From assembly GCA_032622095.1 (NCBI GenBank), contig CP136063.1:142858950-142922949 (forward strand): a stretch of 64,000 nucleotides of DNA, in the 5' to 3' direction. Within the stretch, counting starts at the first letter, position 1; every line of letters starts with the position of its first letter. The position numbers were made by a program, and so were the translations under genes. Below, piece after piece: positions 45,806-57,387 of this stretch. Source of the stretch: Siphonodentalium dalli (Eukaryota > Mollusca > Scaphopoda > Gadilida > Siphonodentaliidae). The notes below the pieces were generated by a model that saw only the letters and a program-made list of their open reading frames with translations, had not been told where the DNA came from and made no database searches.

Positions 45806-47640
45806 CCTGAACAGTAAACATGCAATCTGCCTGATTCATGAAACAGCTATTGAAACCATGCTGTATATACACAGAATGACACAATTTTGTTTATGGGTTT
45901 GTTGATATGACACGAGTGCTAGCGCACAATGATAGAATAAACAGCACAGCCTAGAATATACAAGTGTATTTCTGTGTTTATTACACATCACCCGTCCTAG
46001 AATCTGTGCATTTAAAAATACAGGCTTAAAATATTTATTAAGGCACATACAGGGCTTGTTTTGTCATGTGTGATGATTTTTTTCCTATCGTTTGAACTGG
46101 ATACTCAAATAACAGAAATTGTTATATATTTTTTTACAACCGACAGATTTGAGATAAATCTTTCCATAAATATATTGAAAATCATGTGTCAGGGCGTAAT
46201 TATTAGCAATCAATATTTTTGTTGTTGCGTATATAGGTTTATAAAATTTTAAGAGGCAGAACAAGATACAGGTACTTTGTATAGTTTCACTTCGCGAATG
46301 TACACAAAATCTTGTTTGGCCACTTGCAATTTTAGAAACCCATAAATGTAACGAGAAATTGTTTATTGTATATTTAAGCCCCTTATGGTCTCTATTAAAC
46401 ATTTAACAATGATATTTACTAAGAAGTTTTTATATTCAGAATAAATGTCAATTGTATATCTTAAAACACAATTGAAATTCAATATTAAATTAAAATTAAA
46501 TGTTTTTCTTAATTAAGAATTGTTTTCTAATTATCTTTCCTAATTGGGGAAAATATTCCTGCTTAAGAAAACTTGTTTTCCTTACTTAGATTTATTTTCA
46601 TGCTTGAGAAAATCTCATTCTAGAAAAAAATTGGCATCACTTAAGAAAAAATATCTTGACGATATTTCTAACTATTGAAAATATAATTTCTTGTTCTAGA
46701 ATAATTGTATAGCTTTCTTAAATTTCTAGCTATTCTCCTTAGAAAATCGAAGTTTCTTAAACTTATCTTATTTTAAGAAAAATAAACTTGTGCGAGAAAA
46801 ACAATCTTTCCTACATTAAGAAAAAAAATGTATATTAAGATTTTCTTTTCTCCCTAGAAAATTTCTCATTTCAAGTTTTTTTTTCCTGAATTGAGAAAAT
46901 ATTTTTGGCAGTGCGGTGGGCCGATGAAGTATCAACTGCGTGCGGGTTATACACGGAAGGGTGCTTCCATTTTAGCAAGGAATGCAATCGATCTGTTTGT
47001 AATTAGATGCACGTTAGTTTACGACTAGGGTTCATATTTAACTGCATATCGCATGGTAATGCAATATTATTGATGGAACTGATCTTTTTCACACATTTTA
47101 TAAATATTTACCACTATTCCAATATACGTTGATAAGGTTAACATTGCAAACCACCCCTATTTCTTCATTTCCAACGACCCGCGTTAGTGACCCCACAATC
47201 TAGTGTCAGGATTCTTTTGATTTGGGACGAACAGATTTCTGAGGTCTAAGAAAGTAGAGAAATCTTTTGAAACTTTTCGTGATGTTTCGATTTTTTTTGC
47301 TGTACGTTGTCTTCAACAACTAGGTTTGTCTGATTTTTATACAATATGATATTATATATTTATGTATCAAATAATGTTATACCCATTATACCCATTATTT
47401 GTCCATTAAAAGTGGGTCAAGTCACAGGCCCCTGGGGAAAATTACTAAAATACCAATATCGTATAGTCTATACTGGTATTTTAGTAAATTACCCACATGT
47501 CAAGCCTCCTAATAGAGAGGTTTCGCAAGGTTTACCATTAGCGTTTCATAATCGTATAAATTAATAGTGTATTTACTTATATATAGTGTATTTACTTATA
47601 TTGGCAACATTTATAGATGTAAGAGTGGTAAAAAAGTTCC
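45806..47640. other. No gene recognised; AT-rich tract with TTAAGAAA motifs
   Basis: 46440-46905 is dense in CTTAAGAAAA, TTTTCTTAA and CTAGAAA variants in both orientations, a diverged low-complexity repeat. The other parts show nothing. Confidence 0.5.
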
Positions 47641-48030
47641 TTGTAGTATTTGAGAGGTTTCCATGAGCTGTGCTATCAACATGCCAAACGACAACCAAAT
47701 ACGATAATTGACATCCGAGTTACAAGGTGATATGTTCGAACGGACACAAATTCACAAATTTACAAGTCAAACAAGTCAAAAAAATTAATGGACGAAAACG
47801 GTAGTATGTGGGGACCCCCCCCCAACCTGTGCTATCGCCATACCGCAGGACAACGAAATCAGATAATCTAGGTGATATGTTCGGACGGACAGCCGGGCGT
47901 AACGACAGACGAAGGAGCACTCGGCTATATGACCCGAAGGTTTGGGGCATATCAAAGAGTGGCGGTACATATTTCGTATTTGGCCAATGACCCCCTGGGG
48001 CGACTCGATGTAGTAGCGACGCCATAAGAT
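47641..48030. repeat. Dispersed repeat with internal duplication
   Basis: Two related segments, GCTATCAACATGCCAAACGA (~47672) and GCTATCGCCATACCGCAGGA (~47831), each followed by AGGTGATATGTTCG(A/G)ACGGAC. GC-richer than its flanks. Frames on both strands across it overlap and are not convincing. Confidence 0.5.
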
Positions 48031-48179
48031 TTCAACAATTCACACTATCCCTGCGTGGATCCAACCTATAACAGCCATTTATTTACACCAATTTATGCCC
48101 AAGACACCCCCAATTTAACAAATACTAATACAAATGTAGAACAAAACTGACGCAAAGGTCCAGCCGTACATCTATTAAT

Positions 48180-48258
48180 TACACAAAACACTTAAATTAT
48201 TACCCGATAAAACTGGAATTTAAAACAAAAAGGATATGCATTAATTATAACTATATAT
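48180..48258 (-). repeat. ~560 bp repeat family, inverted copy, left part
   Basis: CCCGATAAAACTGGAATTTA and GGATATGCATTAATTATAAC match the copies at 10.4 and 11.0 kb in reverse, and the parallel phrase near 49050. The copy is interrupted at 48258 by the next feature. Confidence 0.7.
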
Positions 48259-48551
48259 TATCAGAATAATACATAGTCCAAAGAAGGGACAGCAATATTA
48301 ACAACCGAATCATTTGTAATGCTCTATTTTTATCAAGCTTTCGGCCCTATCTGGACCTTCCTCAGGACAATATCAAATGTTAAAACACAATCACATGTTG
48401 TACGTTTGGCATACTTTCACGGCGCGGTTTAACGGAAGTTGGTTGATCCACTGACTCATTTTGTGAAAGTATGCCAAACGTACAACATGTGATTGTGTTT
48501 TAACATTTGATATTGTCCTGAGGAAGGTCCAGATAGGGCCGAAAGCTTGAT
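48259..48551. mobile_element. Short retroelement-like insertion with perfect 90 bp inverted arms
   Basis: Flanked by ATAACTATATAT at 48247-48258 and 48552-48563. The uninterrupted paralogue at ~49075-49100 (GCATTAATTATAAATATCTT) shows the empty site. The arms 48331-48420 and 48463-48552 are identical over 90 bp around a 42 bp spacer. The arm ends with CCTGAGGAAGGTCCAGATAG then GGCCGAAAGCTTGATA, a type of ending I associate with Penelope-like elements, whose termini are known to carry hammerhead ribozymes. CTGAGGA, a GGTCC/GGGCC stem and GAAA resemble that ribozyme core, though an unpaired A next to the stem is a deviation. The class assignment is an inference. Confidence 0.68.
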
Positions 48552-48563
48552 ATAACTATATAT

Positions 48564-49560
48564 CTTGTGATAGATTCCAGAATTCTCTCATTTTTCACCC
48601 CAAAAAATTAATTTCACCACAAAATATACCAATAACCATTGACTTACCAAACACAACTCTTACAACATGTGTACATGATCATAAGCTGTCGTGCATGTGA
48701 GTTCCTAACCTGAAACAAGGTGAATGTTATTCAGAGCGATGAATTCCCCAAATTCCAATCTTGCACAGATTTTTCTGGCTAGTCCATTTTTCACTTTCTA
48801 CATATCCATGCGAACATTTTGACATATAATACGTCTCTGTCGGCGACACGATTTAACTCGATCAGGCCCTTAAATGTCTGATACTGCGCCACTGCATGTC
48901 GTGTTATTTAGAGAGCTGGATTCCAGTTTTCACCCATTTTATTAATAAACATGCTTTACCCTGGTAACACCAGAACCTGCTTAATTCAACCGGAGCCTTG
49001 CTATATCTGTTAATTACATCAAAGACTTAAAATTATTACTCGATAAAACTGGAAATTTAGATAAAAGGATATGCATTAATTATAAATATCTTGTTGTGAT
49101 GGATTCCGGCCAGAATTCTCAAAATGTTTACAAAATAAAGAAATTTTTATCCAAAAAAAACGAACAATGACATACCACATATTTCTAATACAACATGATC
49201 ACATTTTGTTGTTTAGATAATTTCCCGACCAGATATAATGGAAATATTTATTATTCAGGCAGCTGGTTTCCATTTTCCACTGTTTTTTTGTTTTTTTTAC
49301 GTAAAAACCTGTTTTACCTGGTTTTACCCCAAAAAATAAACAATCGTGCAACATCTCTCAAAAAGGCAACATTGGCATGCTATCCACACTATCTAGACGA
49401 ACATACTGATATGTGTTTCAGTTTGTTACTCTCCGACATGGTTGGACCAATTTTTGTACTGACTCTGCTACTCCACTATTACATGTATGTGTTAAAATAT
49501 GATTTATCGATACATTTCTTACTTTTATTTATTCAAGTATAGCCCATTAACTTCATTCCA
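48564..49560 (-). repeat. ~560 bp repeat family, inverted copies
   Basis: GGTAACACCAGAACCTGCTT (~48963), ACTCGATAAAACTGGAAATT, AGGATATGCATTAATTATAA and ACATGATCACATTTTGTTGT correspond in reverse to 10.4-11.6 kb. A 115-codon frame at 49195-49542 lies in this repeat and is not judged a gene. Confidence 0.68.
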
Positions 49561-49654
49561 GGAGTACTAGCATATTATGTGGAAGTGTTCTGGGTGGCAC
49601 GAGTTTTATACTTTCAATTATTGATATTCACTGTGCCCAACCGTAGTTTGCGTT

Positions 49655-50440
49655 TTATTATGCCCCCGATCTCCGATTTGGGGGTATATAGTGGAGCCCT
49701 CCGTCCGTCCGTCCTTCCGTCCGTCCTTCCGTCCGTCCGTCCTTCCGTCCTTCCGTCCTTCCGAACGTTTCAACTCATAACTTTGGTTTCGCTAACTCAA
49801 TTCAGTTGATCTTTGGTATGTTAATAGACCAGCCGGGGGGACAAGATTTCCCCATAACTGCGGTTCCGTCCGCCCATTTTTTCCAGAGTTACGCCCCTTT
49901 TTGGACTTAGAAAATTCAGTTTTCTGTGGCATACGAACGTTTCAACTCATAACTTTGGTTTCGCTAATTCAATTCAGTTGATCTTTGGTATGCCAATAGA
50001 CCAGCCGGGGGGGGGGGGGGGACAAGATTTGCCCATAGCCGTGGTTTCGTCCGCCCATTTTTTCCAGAGTTACGCCCCTTTTTGGACTTAGATATTCAGG
50101 TTTTCTGCTACTTTTTTGGGTTTCCAGATGATAACTTGATTTTGGATTGTTTATTTGCAAAACCCGTTTTTTTGTGTATTACCAATATCGCAATACAGGT
50201 CAAGGTAAAATTTCGGTTCAATCGGATAATTTTTGTGAGAGTTATGACCCTTTTTCGACTTAAACAATTCATTTTTTTTTTTAGAAAATTCAGTTTTCCT
50301 TCTATTTTTGTGGCACCAGACCAAATTTGAAGCTAATATAGAACAACATGTGGCATTTTGATAGCGCTTAACCAGAAAGTTTCTCTGATTGTACAGTCGG
50401 GGGCGTTACCTCCACCCAGCGGTGCACTTGTTATCTTTGT
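49655..50440 (+). repeat. Dispersed repeat element with TCCG microsatellite and internal duplication
   Basis: Starts TTATGCCCCCGATCTCCGAT then GGGGGTATATAGTGGAG. Next come (TCCG)n at 49699-49762 and two copies of a ~155 bp segment (AACGTTTCAACTCATAACTT ... CCAGAGTTACGCCCCTTTTT) at about 49764-49910 and 49935-50090. It ends near GTCGGGGGCGTTACCTCC. G15 run at 50007-50021. I recall similar heads in molluscan and other invertebrate genomes. Confidence 0.7.
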
Positions 50441-50497
50441 GATAACAATTTATTTCGACCTATGGGTTATGTAAAACATCACACCAGGTACAGTTAC

Positions 50498-50827
50498 TAT
50501 TGCTGAAGGGGCCACTCTCACCAAAACAAGTACTGAAGGGTAGGCCATACACCTATTTTGAAAATGTGCTGAAGGGTGACAGGTTTTGAAATCTCTTTTT
50601 AAATGACGTTAAATAGTTTTCGTGTCTGCAATGGTTTCATTATAATTGTTTACGCTCCAATGAGAATTAAAATGAAATGAACACAAACTGCTGATGGGGC
50701 CACACTTCAAGAAGTTGAAGTAATTGCGTTAGTGTCGATCACAAACCCTGTGTATCCTTCAGCACATTTTCAAAACATGTGTACCCTTTTTCACTTTTGT
50801 GTGTGAGAGTGACACCATCAGCGTTGC
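50498..50827. mobile_element. MITE related to the one at 15500-15952
   Basis: Left TTGCTGAAGGGGCCACTCTC, right GAGAGTGACACCATCAGCGT. Internal GTGCTGAAGG and ATTTTCAAAACATGTGTACC match the 15.5 kb element. Confidence 0.72.
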
Positions 50828-53104
50828 TATAGTATATTTTATATATGGTATATGGAATGGAGCGTGGAACAAATTGACAAACTGCTATACAGGATTTGGA
50901 ATAGCGTTGAACCGGCCACTTCTCAAAATAATAGCAGGAAGGGCTCGTTTTGGTGGCTCGTATGTTAAATATTATTGCGATTTCAGTTGCCATAATTACG
51001 AATTGAAGTTGACAAAATTATATTGTTTTCATTCTACTCACACATTTTTTGGTATCTTGGCCTAATTTGAATCACAATCTTCGGCAATAATATTGGAAGA
51101 ATGCAACGAGTAGATTGGCATTGAAGTTATACCAAAACGTTAGAGCAGCTTCGAATGATGCCATTTCCCATTGCCCTTATCTTCTCATTCAATGGCAGGC
51201 TAACTATTACCAATGTTATATATCGAGACAAAAGAGCAAACATAGAAACTACGATGCATAAGATTAATACTTGGAAAAAATTATGTTTGTCTACAAAATT
51301 GAGTTGGACAAATACATATCACTGGTAAAATATGCACCTGGGCGACCAAACAGTGATCTATACCTTAAACTTGGCCGCGGTCCCTTGTCGTAATGGGAAG
51401 TTTTGAACGAGTCAACTTTAGATATTCAGTCATTATAGCTGTAAATATCCTAATATTGATGTCTAGTGATCTCAAGTTTGTTTCGATGGAGAACATGAAA
51501 TCACTCCCGTACGTTGCGAACCTTTTATATCAAGACATACCATTGGTTAACATTCCATTGATTTCAAGTCGTGGTGTCAGAGCAGAACATTTGTGGGATT
51601 TCAGAATGACTTATAAGAAATTGAAATGGTAGGATCAAAGGCCACTGATGCGGCGGAATTATACGAGATAACGCAAGAATATCCACCGAGAGTTGAAGCC
51701 CTACAGAACGCCATCCGATGGCCAGGCATTTTAAAGTATCTTGAAATTCTTGTTTAAATTCTGGATTCGTAATGGCAGCCTTTGTTAGATATATGGATGT
51801 TTTTCTCATTTCATGTTGGGAATTATAATGCTGCTTGAATCTGGTTTAATGCAATTTAAATATATACTTATATGTCATCCGCTATACTGTGTTGAATCCA
51901 TTCTCATGTGACGCTAATCTCGAGAAAGTTAAGTTTATTAAACCACAATCGCATATGAATCCCAACCGCTAAACTAATCCGAAGTAAACTGGAGCGAAAA
52001 TTTATGCTGACATGTTGATAGTCTAATTTAAATAGGTTGACGAAACAGTCAAATTGTGATCGTCTGAAATGGCCTAATACTACATTCTAGTAATTCAAAC
52101 AGCTGGGTCGCGCAGTTTCATCTACAACATGTGAATCTCCAACTCAATAATTCAAACGACAGTCGGTTGAGTGAGTAATGATGATATTTGATTGATCAAT
52201 AAAGAAAACGGAATGTTCTCTAATACGCCTTCACAACAATAGAGGTGTTTCACAACTAACGGAAAGAGTTACGTCTACGTGATGTATCTATTCGTCATTG
52301 TAAAATTCGTGATGCTAACCCTCACCCCAAAGGAGAAAAACTGGCAGGCGTTGTCCATACGATATTTAGTCTATCTATTTCGTCAATATAGAGACTGAGA
52401 CATTCGTTTAGAAATATACATTTAGCTACTCAAATTAGTTTCAGTGCTATAGAAATCATTGTTTATGGATATTTGAGTTTAACACTTGGAATTTCGTGAA
52501 TTCATTACTGGGCCATTACCAATACGCTCTCATTCTGCGTGATTCGATCCAGGCCCCATGCACACATAACATTTAAAGCCCCGAAACTAACTTTACCATC
52601 GTGCATCTTTGATTAAACTTTACACAATTGTTGTTATTCACTATGATGTCTGTTTAAACTGTTCGATATTAACACGAAACAAAAGTGGATATTTATAGAT
52701 ACCAGACAAGATGACAATGGACCAGGGTGCCCGCTATTTCCGGGAACCGGGGATATACCCCAAATATGACAGAAAACATGCAATACAACTTAACATGTTT
52801 GTTACAATGACGTATTGGGCTTTACATTCAAAGTTCATACGATGTGACAGATATATACGCCACGTATACCTGTCACTTCTTGTAAAATTCGATTGTAAAA
52901 ATAAAAACATGGCGGTCAAAATCCTGGTGTAGTAAAATTTGGAAATTTCGTTAAATTTAATCAGATCGTTTCTATTTATACCTATCCTACGCGATTGACC
53001 GTCACAAAATGACGGGTATATAAATGTTCTTTGTTACTCAGTGTTCGCGCGGTCATGGACACATTCTCATTGCTATATGGTCATGCTTCTGTTTTATCAC
53101 TGGA
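50828..53104. other. No gene recognised
   Basis: Open stretches at 51393-51632 (79 codons, with a hydrophobic YSVIIAVNILILM segment) and 52711-52932 (73 codons) have no recognisable homologue or splice context. No repeats noticed. Confidence 0.45.
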
Positions 53105-53109
53105 TGCAC

Positions 53110-53413
53110 GTGGGAACACTTTATTTCACTAAAACTGTATTTCTTCACACCCACGCAGCCCACAAATGAGCGTACTCATATTTGAATGATACAAAATCAG
53201 CATATTACTTTAAATATTACTATATACTAACTGAAACATACTCAATTCGGGAGCCTTTATTCAGCGACGAATGGAGCTTGCGGCACATTTTGATCTGGAA
53301 CCTGTATTCAGCATGCAGCTAAGAATCAGAGGTCACGTAGTACTGCACGCGCGGCCCATTTGTAGGAACACTTTATTTCAATAAAACTGTATTTTCGACC
53401 CCCTCTCGCCAAC

Positions 53414-53464
<51 letters not shown>

Positions 53465-53600
53465 TGCACATATGGAACGCAACAATCAAAATATTTTACT
53501 TTATAACTATAAACGAACTGAAACAGGCTCCATTCGGGAGCCTTTATTTAATGGGGAGCTGCGGCCCCTTTGTGCGCACATTTTGATCTCTTAAACATTA
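53110..53600 (+). repeat. Direct duplication with (TA)n insertion
   Basis: GGAACACTTTATTTCA occurs at ~53112 and ~53365. CTGAAACA, ATTCGGGAGCCTTTATT and CACATTTTGATCT are repeated in the same order in both halves. A perfect TA run (53414-53461) lengthens the second copy. Confidence 0.72.
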
Positions 53601-54519
53601 TTTTATTTTGTCAGATTTGGACTCAACTGAAAGATTAAAAGAGGAGTAATTAGAGTCGGCAGTATTGTTTTTCCTGTAATAGTACCGGCCCGGGAATGTG
53701 GTTTTTCTAACTGAATCCGGCGAATCTACTGACCGCTAGCTAGACGGTACCCGCTGGCGGGAGGTCAGATTGTGTCCATTCGCCACCTTCCGGGTAAAAC
53801 CGATACTCCTTCGATTGCACACTCAATGCACATTAACTTTCATATCAAAGAGAGAATTCTTTATTTAAAAAATTATGTTCACACCGAATTGGCAAATTAA
53901 AATACCATATTAGGAAGCGTTCCCAACGATGGTAGAGCGTTCGAGTCTCTACTCTACTCCCCACTTCCACGACAAATTAATTTAGCGCCTATTTCCAACA
54001 ATGCTTTGGTAGAGCGCATGGAAGTTTCGTCTACAATGTAGCAAAGCAAGTGGGACGTTGCGTGCGACGTCACATGACGTCATTTTGACAAACGTCATAA
54101 TAAATAGTGTCTATACTTGAGTGCAAATACTGCATTTGGGGACCATGCTAGATCTCATGATGAGTGATCTTTTACGACACAATATAGGCCATGGTACAAA
54201 TTTGAGCCACATTGCATGCATGGTTGAAAAGTTATAAACGCGTCAAAAGATTGACCGAGTTATACACGCACAGATACACCATCACAACCTCACACACACA
54301 CACACACACCCACACACACACACCATCACACACACCCCCCCCCCCACACACACACATCTATATATAGGCCTATACTTATTTCTAATTTATTTACTGGACG
54401 TGCTCGGGGATATTGGCGAGATGACCACCAGCGCTTTAATATACCCATTCGATTTGGAATAAAGAAAAAAGTCATTAGTATCACGAAAGGCGACTACATT
54501 TCAACGTCGACACTGCATA
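53601..54519. other. No gene recognised; CA microsatellite
   Basis: CA/CACCC-rich tract at 54285-54357. The phrase AGCGTTCCCAACGATGGTAG and TTTGGTAGAGCGCATGG show a partial repetition near 53917 and 54005. Nothing coding recognised. Confidence 0.45.
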
Positions 54520-55065
54520 AGCTCGTATTTATAATAATTAATATATTCCGGTATTACTTATTATAAGGGGCAGAGTGGTAGCCTATGATTTATAATAATG
54601 TATATATACCTGTATTCCTTATTATAAGGGGTAGGCGTGGTAGCCTCAGATTTATAATAATTCATATAAACCGGTATTACTTATTATGAGGGTTAGAGAT
54701 GGTAGCCTATGAGTTATAATAATTCATAGATACCGGTATTCCTTATTATAAAGGATATAGGTGGTAGCTTATGATATATAATAATTAATATATTCTGGTA
54801 TTCCTTATTATTAGGGGTAGGGGTGATAGTCTCTGATTTATAATAATTCGTGTATACCTGTATTTATATGCATTGTATACACGTATATGGCAATTGGTTG
54901 CACGATATAGCATTTAGTTGTAGCGCCTATTATAGTATATTATATAACTATGTGTACTATATGCATCCTCATATACATGTGCACATATATTCGCGCTGCA
55001 ATCGCGCATATATATATACATAATTTATACTGTATTTTAGTATAAATATGTATAACATACTATAA

Positions 55066-55205
55066 GTTACAGGGCGAGTTGTTGCCGGATACGGTGTCAT
55101 ATGCGGCGAAGTGAGATTAATATCGGGCGAGGCGCTAGCCGAGCCCGATATTAATCTCGCTGAGCCTCATATGTAACCGTAGCCGGCAACAACGAGCCCT
55201 GTAAC
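55066..55205. repeat. 140 bp palindrome
   Basis: Left arm GTTACAGGGCGAGTTGTTGC then CGAAGTGAGATTAATATCGG; right arm is its complement with few mismatches, ending CAACAACGAGCCCTGTAAC. The axis is near 55138 with almost no loop. GC-rich against AT-rich flanks. Confidence 0.88.
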
Positions 55206-55608
55206 GATTTTATCATGTCACCCACATATCATGTTTTTGATGTGAGAATTTGAATTACTTATACGAAGTTCATTACCTGCCAGTAAGTAAATTTGTTGTC
55301 TATGGCTATTAACTTATGTAACGTCACAGTGACGCGTCATGGGCGTTGAACGTCAACGCATTGAGTCAATGGCTAATCACCAGAAGCAGGACAACAAACT
55401 TGAGTTTGATAGTTAATTTATGAGTGTTTAGAATTTCTCAAATATATCACATGCAAGTATTGGTATGTGGTACTATGTCTTTAAATTAACATAACTTGAT
55501 TTCCGACAGATATCCCTTTTCTTGGCGACAAAATACACCGAAAATATACCCGAGGCGGCAGAGTTCCGTGAAAAACAAAATGGCGGACATCAACCCCATA
55601 TGGGAACC

Positions 55609-55645
55609 TAGCCCGTCCCATATGGATTCCATATGGGACGGGCTA
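55609..55645. repeat. 37 bp perfect hairpin
   Basis: TAGCCCGTCCCATATGGA followed by its complement TCCATATGGGACGGGCTA, overlapping at the axis. Located just after AAAATGGCGGACATC (55577-55591). Confidence 0.85.
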
Positions 55646-55727
55646 CAAAGATGACGACCCCATGTCTCCTGATATGCTTCTACCAACGGAGCGTCCTCAT
55701 TGGTCGATCCAACCAGGTGACACGATA

Positions 55728-55997
55728 ACGGTGTATATAGGCCTCTATATCTACGCGCGACCATTTTGTGACGGTAACCGGGAAGCCACCTTTAAATAAA
55801 TCGACCAATGAATTAGGTTCGACGCGACGAAGATGCGTCCGTCTGAAACAAAATTGACCGCAGTCGCATCACCGACGGATTTAATACAATTAGATTCGAG
55901 TCGACAAAAATCCGTCGTTTTGAACGGTCCTTAGGTGCACTCCATCTTACCTTCACAAATGGTCACGCGTAGATATAGAGGCCTATATATACCGGTA
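55728..55997. mobile_element. ~270 bp MITE with TATAGGCCTCTATATC ends
   Basis: Left end GTATATAGGCCTCTATATCT then ACGCGCGACCATTTTGTG; right end is the near-perfect complement over ~45 bp. The interior includes GTCGACAAAAATCCGTCG, shared with two sites at 57.17-57.37 kb. Confidence 0.78.
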
Positions 55998-56905
55998 TGT
56001 TATACATATATAAACTAAAATACAGTATAAATTATGTATAAATATATGCGCGATTGCAGCGCGAATATATGTGCATATGTATATGAGGATGTATACAGTA
56101 CACATATATAGTTATATAATATAATATAATAGGCGCTACAAATAAATGTTAGATCGTGCAACCATTTGGCATATAATGTGTATACCATGCATGTAAATAC
56201 AGGTATACAAGAATTATTATAAATCAGAGACTACCACCCTACCCTTATATATAAGGAATAGCGGAATATATGAATTATTATAAATAAGAGGTTACCACCC
56301 CTATACCCCTCATAATAAGTAATTCCGGCATATATGAATTATTATAAATAAGATCAATGGAACCACCCCTACCCCTTATAATGAGGAATACCGGAATATA
56401 TTAATGATATATTATAAATCATAGGCTACCACCTATATATCCTTTATAATAAGGAATACCGGTATCTATGAATTATTATAAAATCATAGGCTACCATCCC
56501 TACCCCTCATAATACGTAATACCGGTTTATATGAATTATTATGAATCTGAGGCTACAATCCCTAACCCTTATAATAAGGAATACCGGTATATATAAATTA
56601 TTATAAATCATAGGCTACCACTCTGCCCCTTATAACAAGTAATACCTGAATATATGAATTATTATAAATAAGAGGTTACCACCCCTTTACCCCTCATAAT
56701 AAGTACTATCGGTATATGTGAATTATTATAAAGCAGTAGTACCACCTCTGCCCCTTATAATAAGCAATACCGGTAAATATTAAGTATTATACATCAGAGA
56801 CTACGACCCTATTCCTTACAATAAGGAATATCGGTCTATATGAATTATTATAAATCAGTTGCTACAACCCTACCCCTTATACCGGTATATATGGATTATT
56901 CTAAA

Positions 56906-57387
56906 ACATTGATACTATATCCATTATAAGATGTGAGTCAGTGACATGCCATGTTCGTTGAGGAATCAAACTACCAAAATAATTACAATTTGCACAATGT
57001 TACCTAAGCAATGCTTATTGACATATCTTTCTTTATGACAAAGAGAGCGTGCGACAAATGACGTCATGTGGGTATTTCCTCAGATAAGGGGAGCCCCCTC
57101 ATTATTATACCATTATCATATCATTTGCATTCGTTCTTCGGCAACTTTCGGCTCTTCTCGTCACATGTTTTAGATTCGAGTCGTCAAAAATCCGTCGTTT
57201 GAAACCAAGATGGATTTCAGACGCATCACCGACGAAGATTCGTCTGAATTGGACGGAGATTCGTCTGTGATGCGTCTGACACGGATCTAATTGTTTCAAA
57301 CGTCACATTTTTTGACGCATTTAATACAATTGGGGGTCTGGTATTATATTCGAGTCGACAAAAATCCGTCGTTTGGAACGGGCCTTA
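56906..57387. repeat. Repeats of the ATTCGAGTCGACAAAAATCC motif
   Basis: ATTCGAGTCGTCAAAAATCC at ~57174 and ATTCGAGTCGACAAAAATCC at ~57350, plus a third copy at 55888. Between them are GACGCATCACCGACGAAGAT and the partly inverted GATTCGTCTGTGATGCGTCT. Probably remnants of a TIR element into whose right end the next retrotransposon inserted (GGGCCTTAG boundary). Confidence 0.55.

Larger units (their letters stand above)
54520..56905. mobile_element. Foldback element with tandem-repeat arms
   Basis: Left arm: about five ~61 bp units (ACCGGTATTACTTATTATAA, GGGGTAGG-GTGGTAGCCT, GATTTATAATAATT) at 54520-54850, then unique sequence to ~55050 (TTGCACGATATAGCATTTAG, GCGCTGCAATCGCGCATATA). Right arm: the complement of that unique sequence at ~56005-56200, then about 12 inverted ~60 bp units to ~56905. 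The centre (55060-55990) holds a 140 bp palindrome and a MITE. Long, internally repetitive terminal repeats of unequal length are the hallmark of FB/Galileo-type foldback transposons (P superfamily), though no transposase is present and class membership is an inference. Confidence 0.75.

Noticed and set aside
49195-49542. 115-codon hydrophobic frame
   Set aside because: Lies in the inverted ~560 bp repeat. The paralogous copies at 10.6 and 11.2 kb do not keep the frame.
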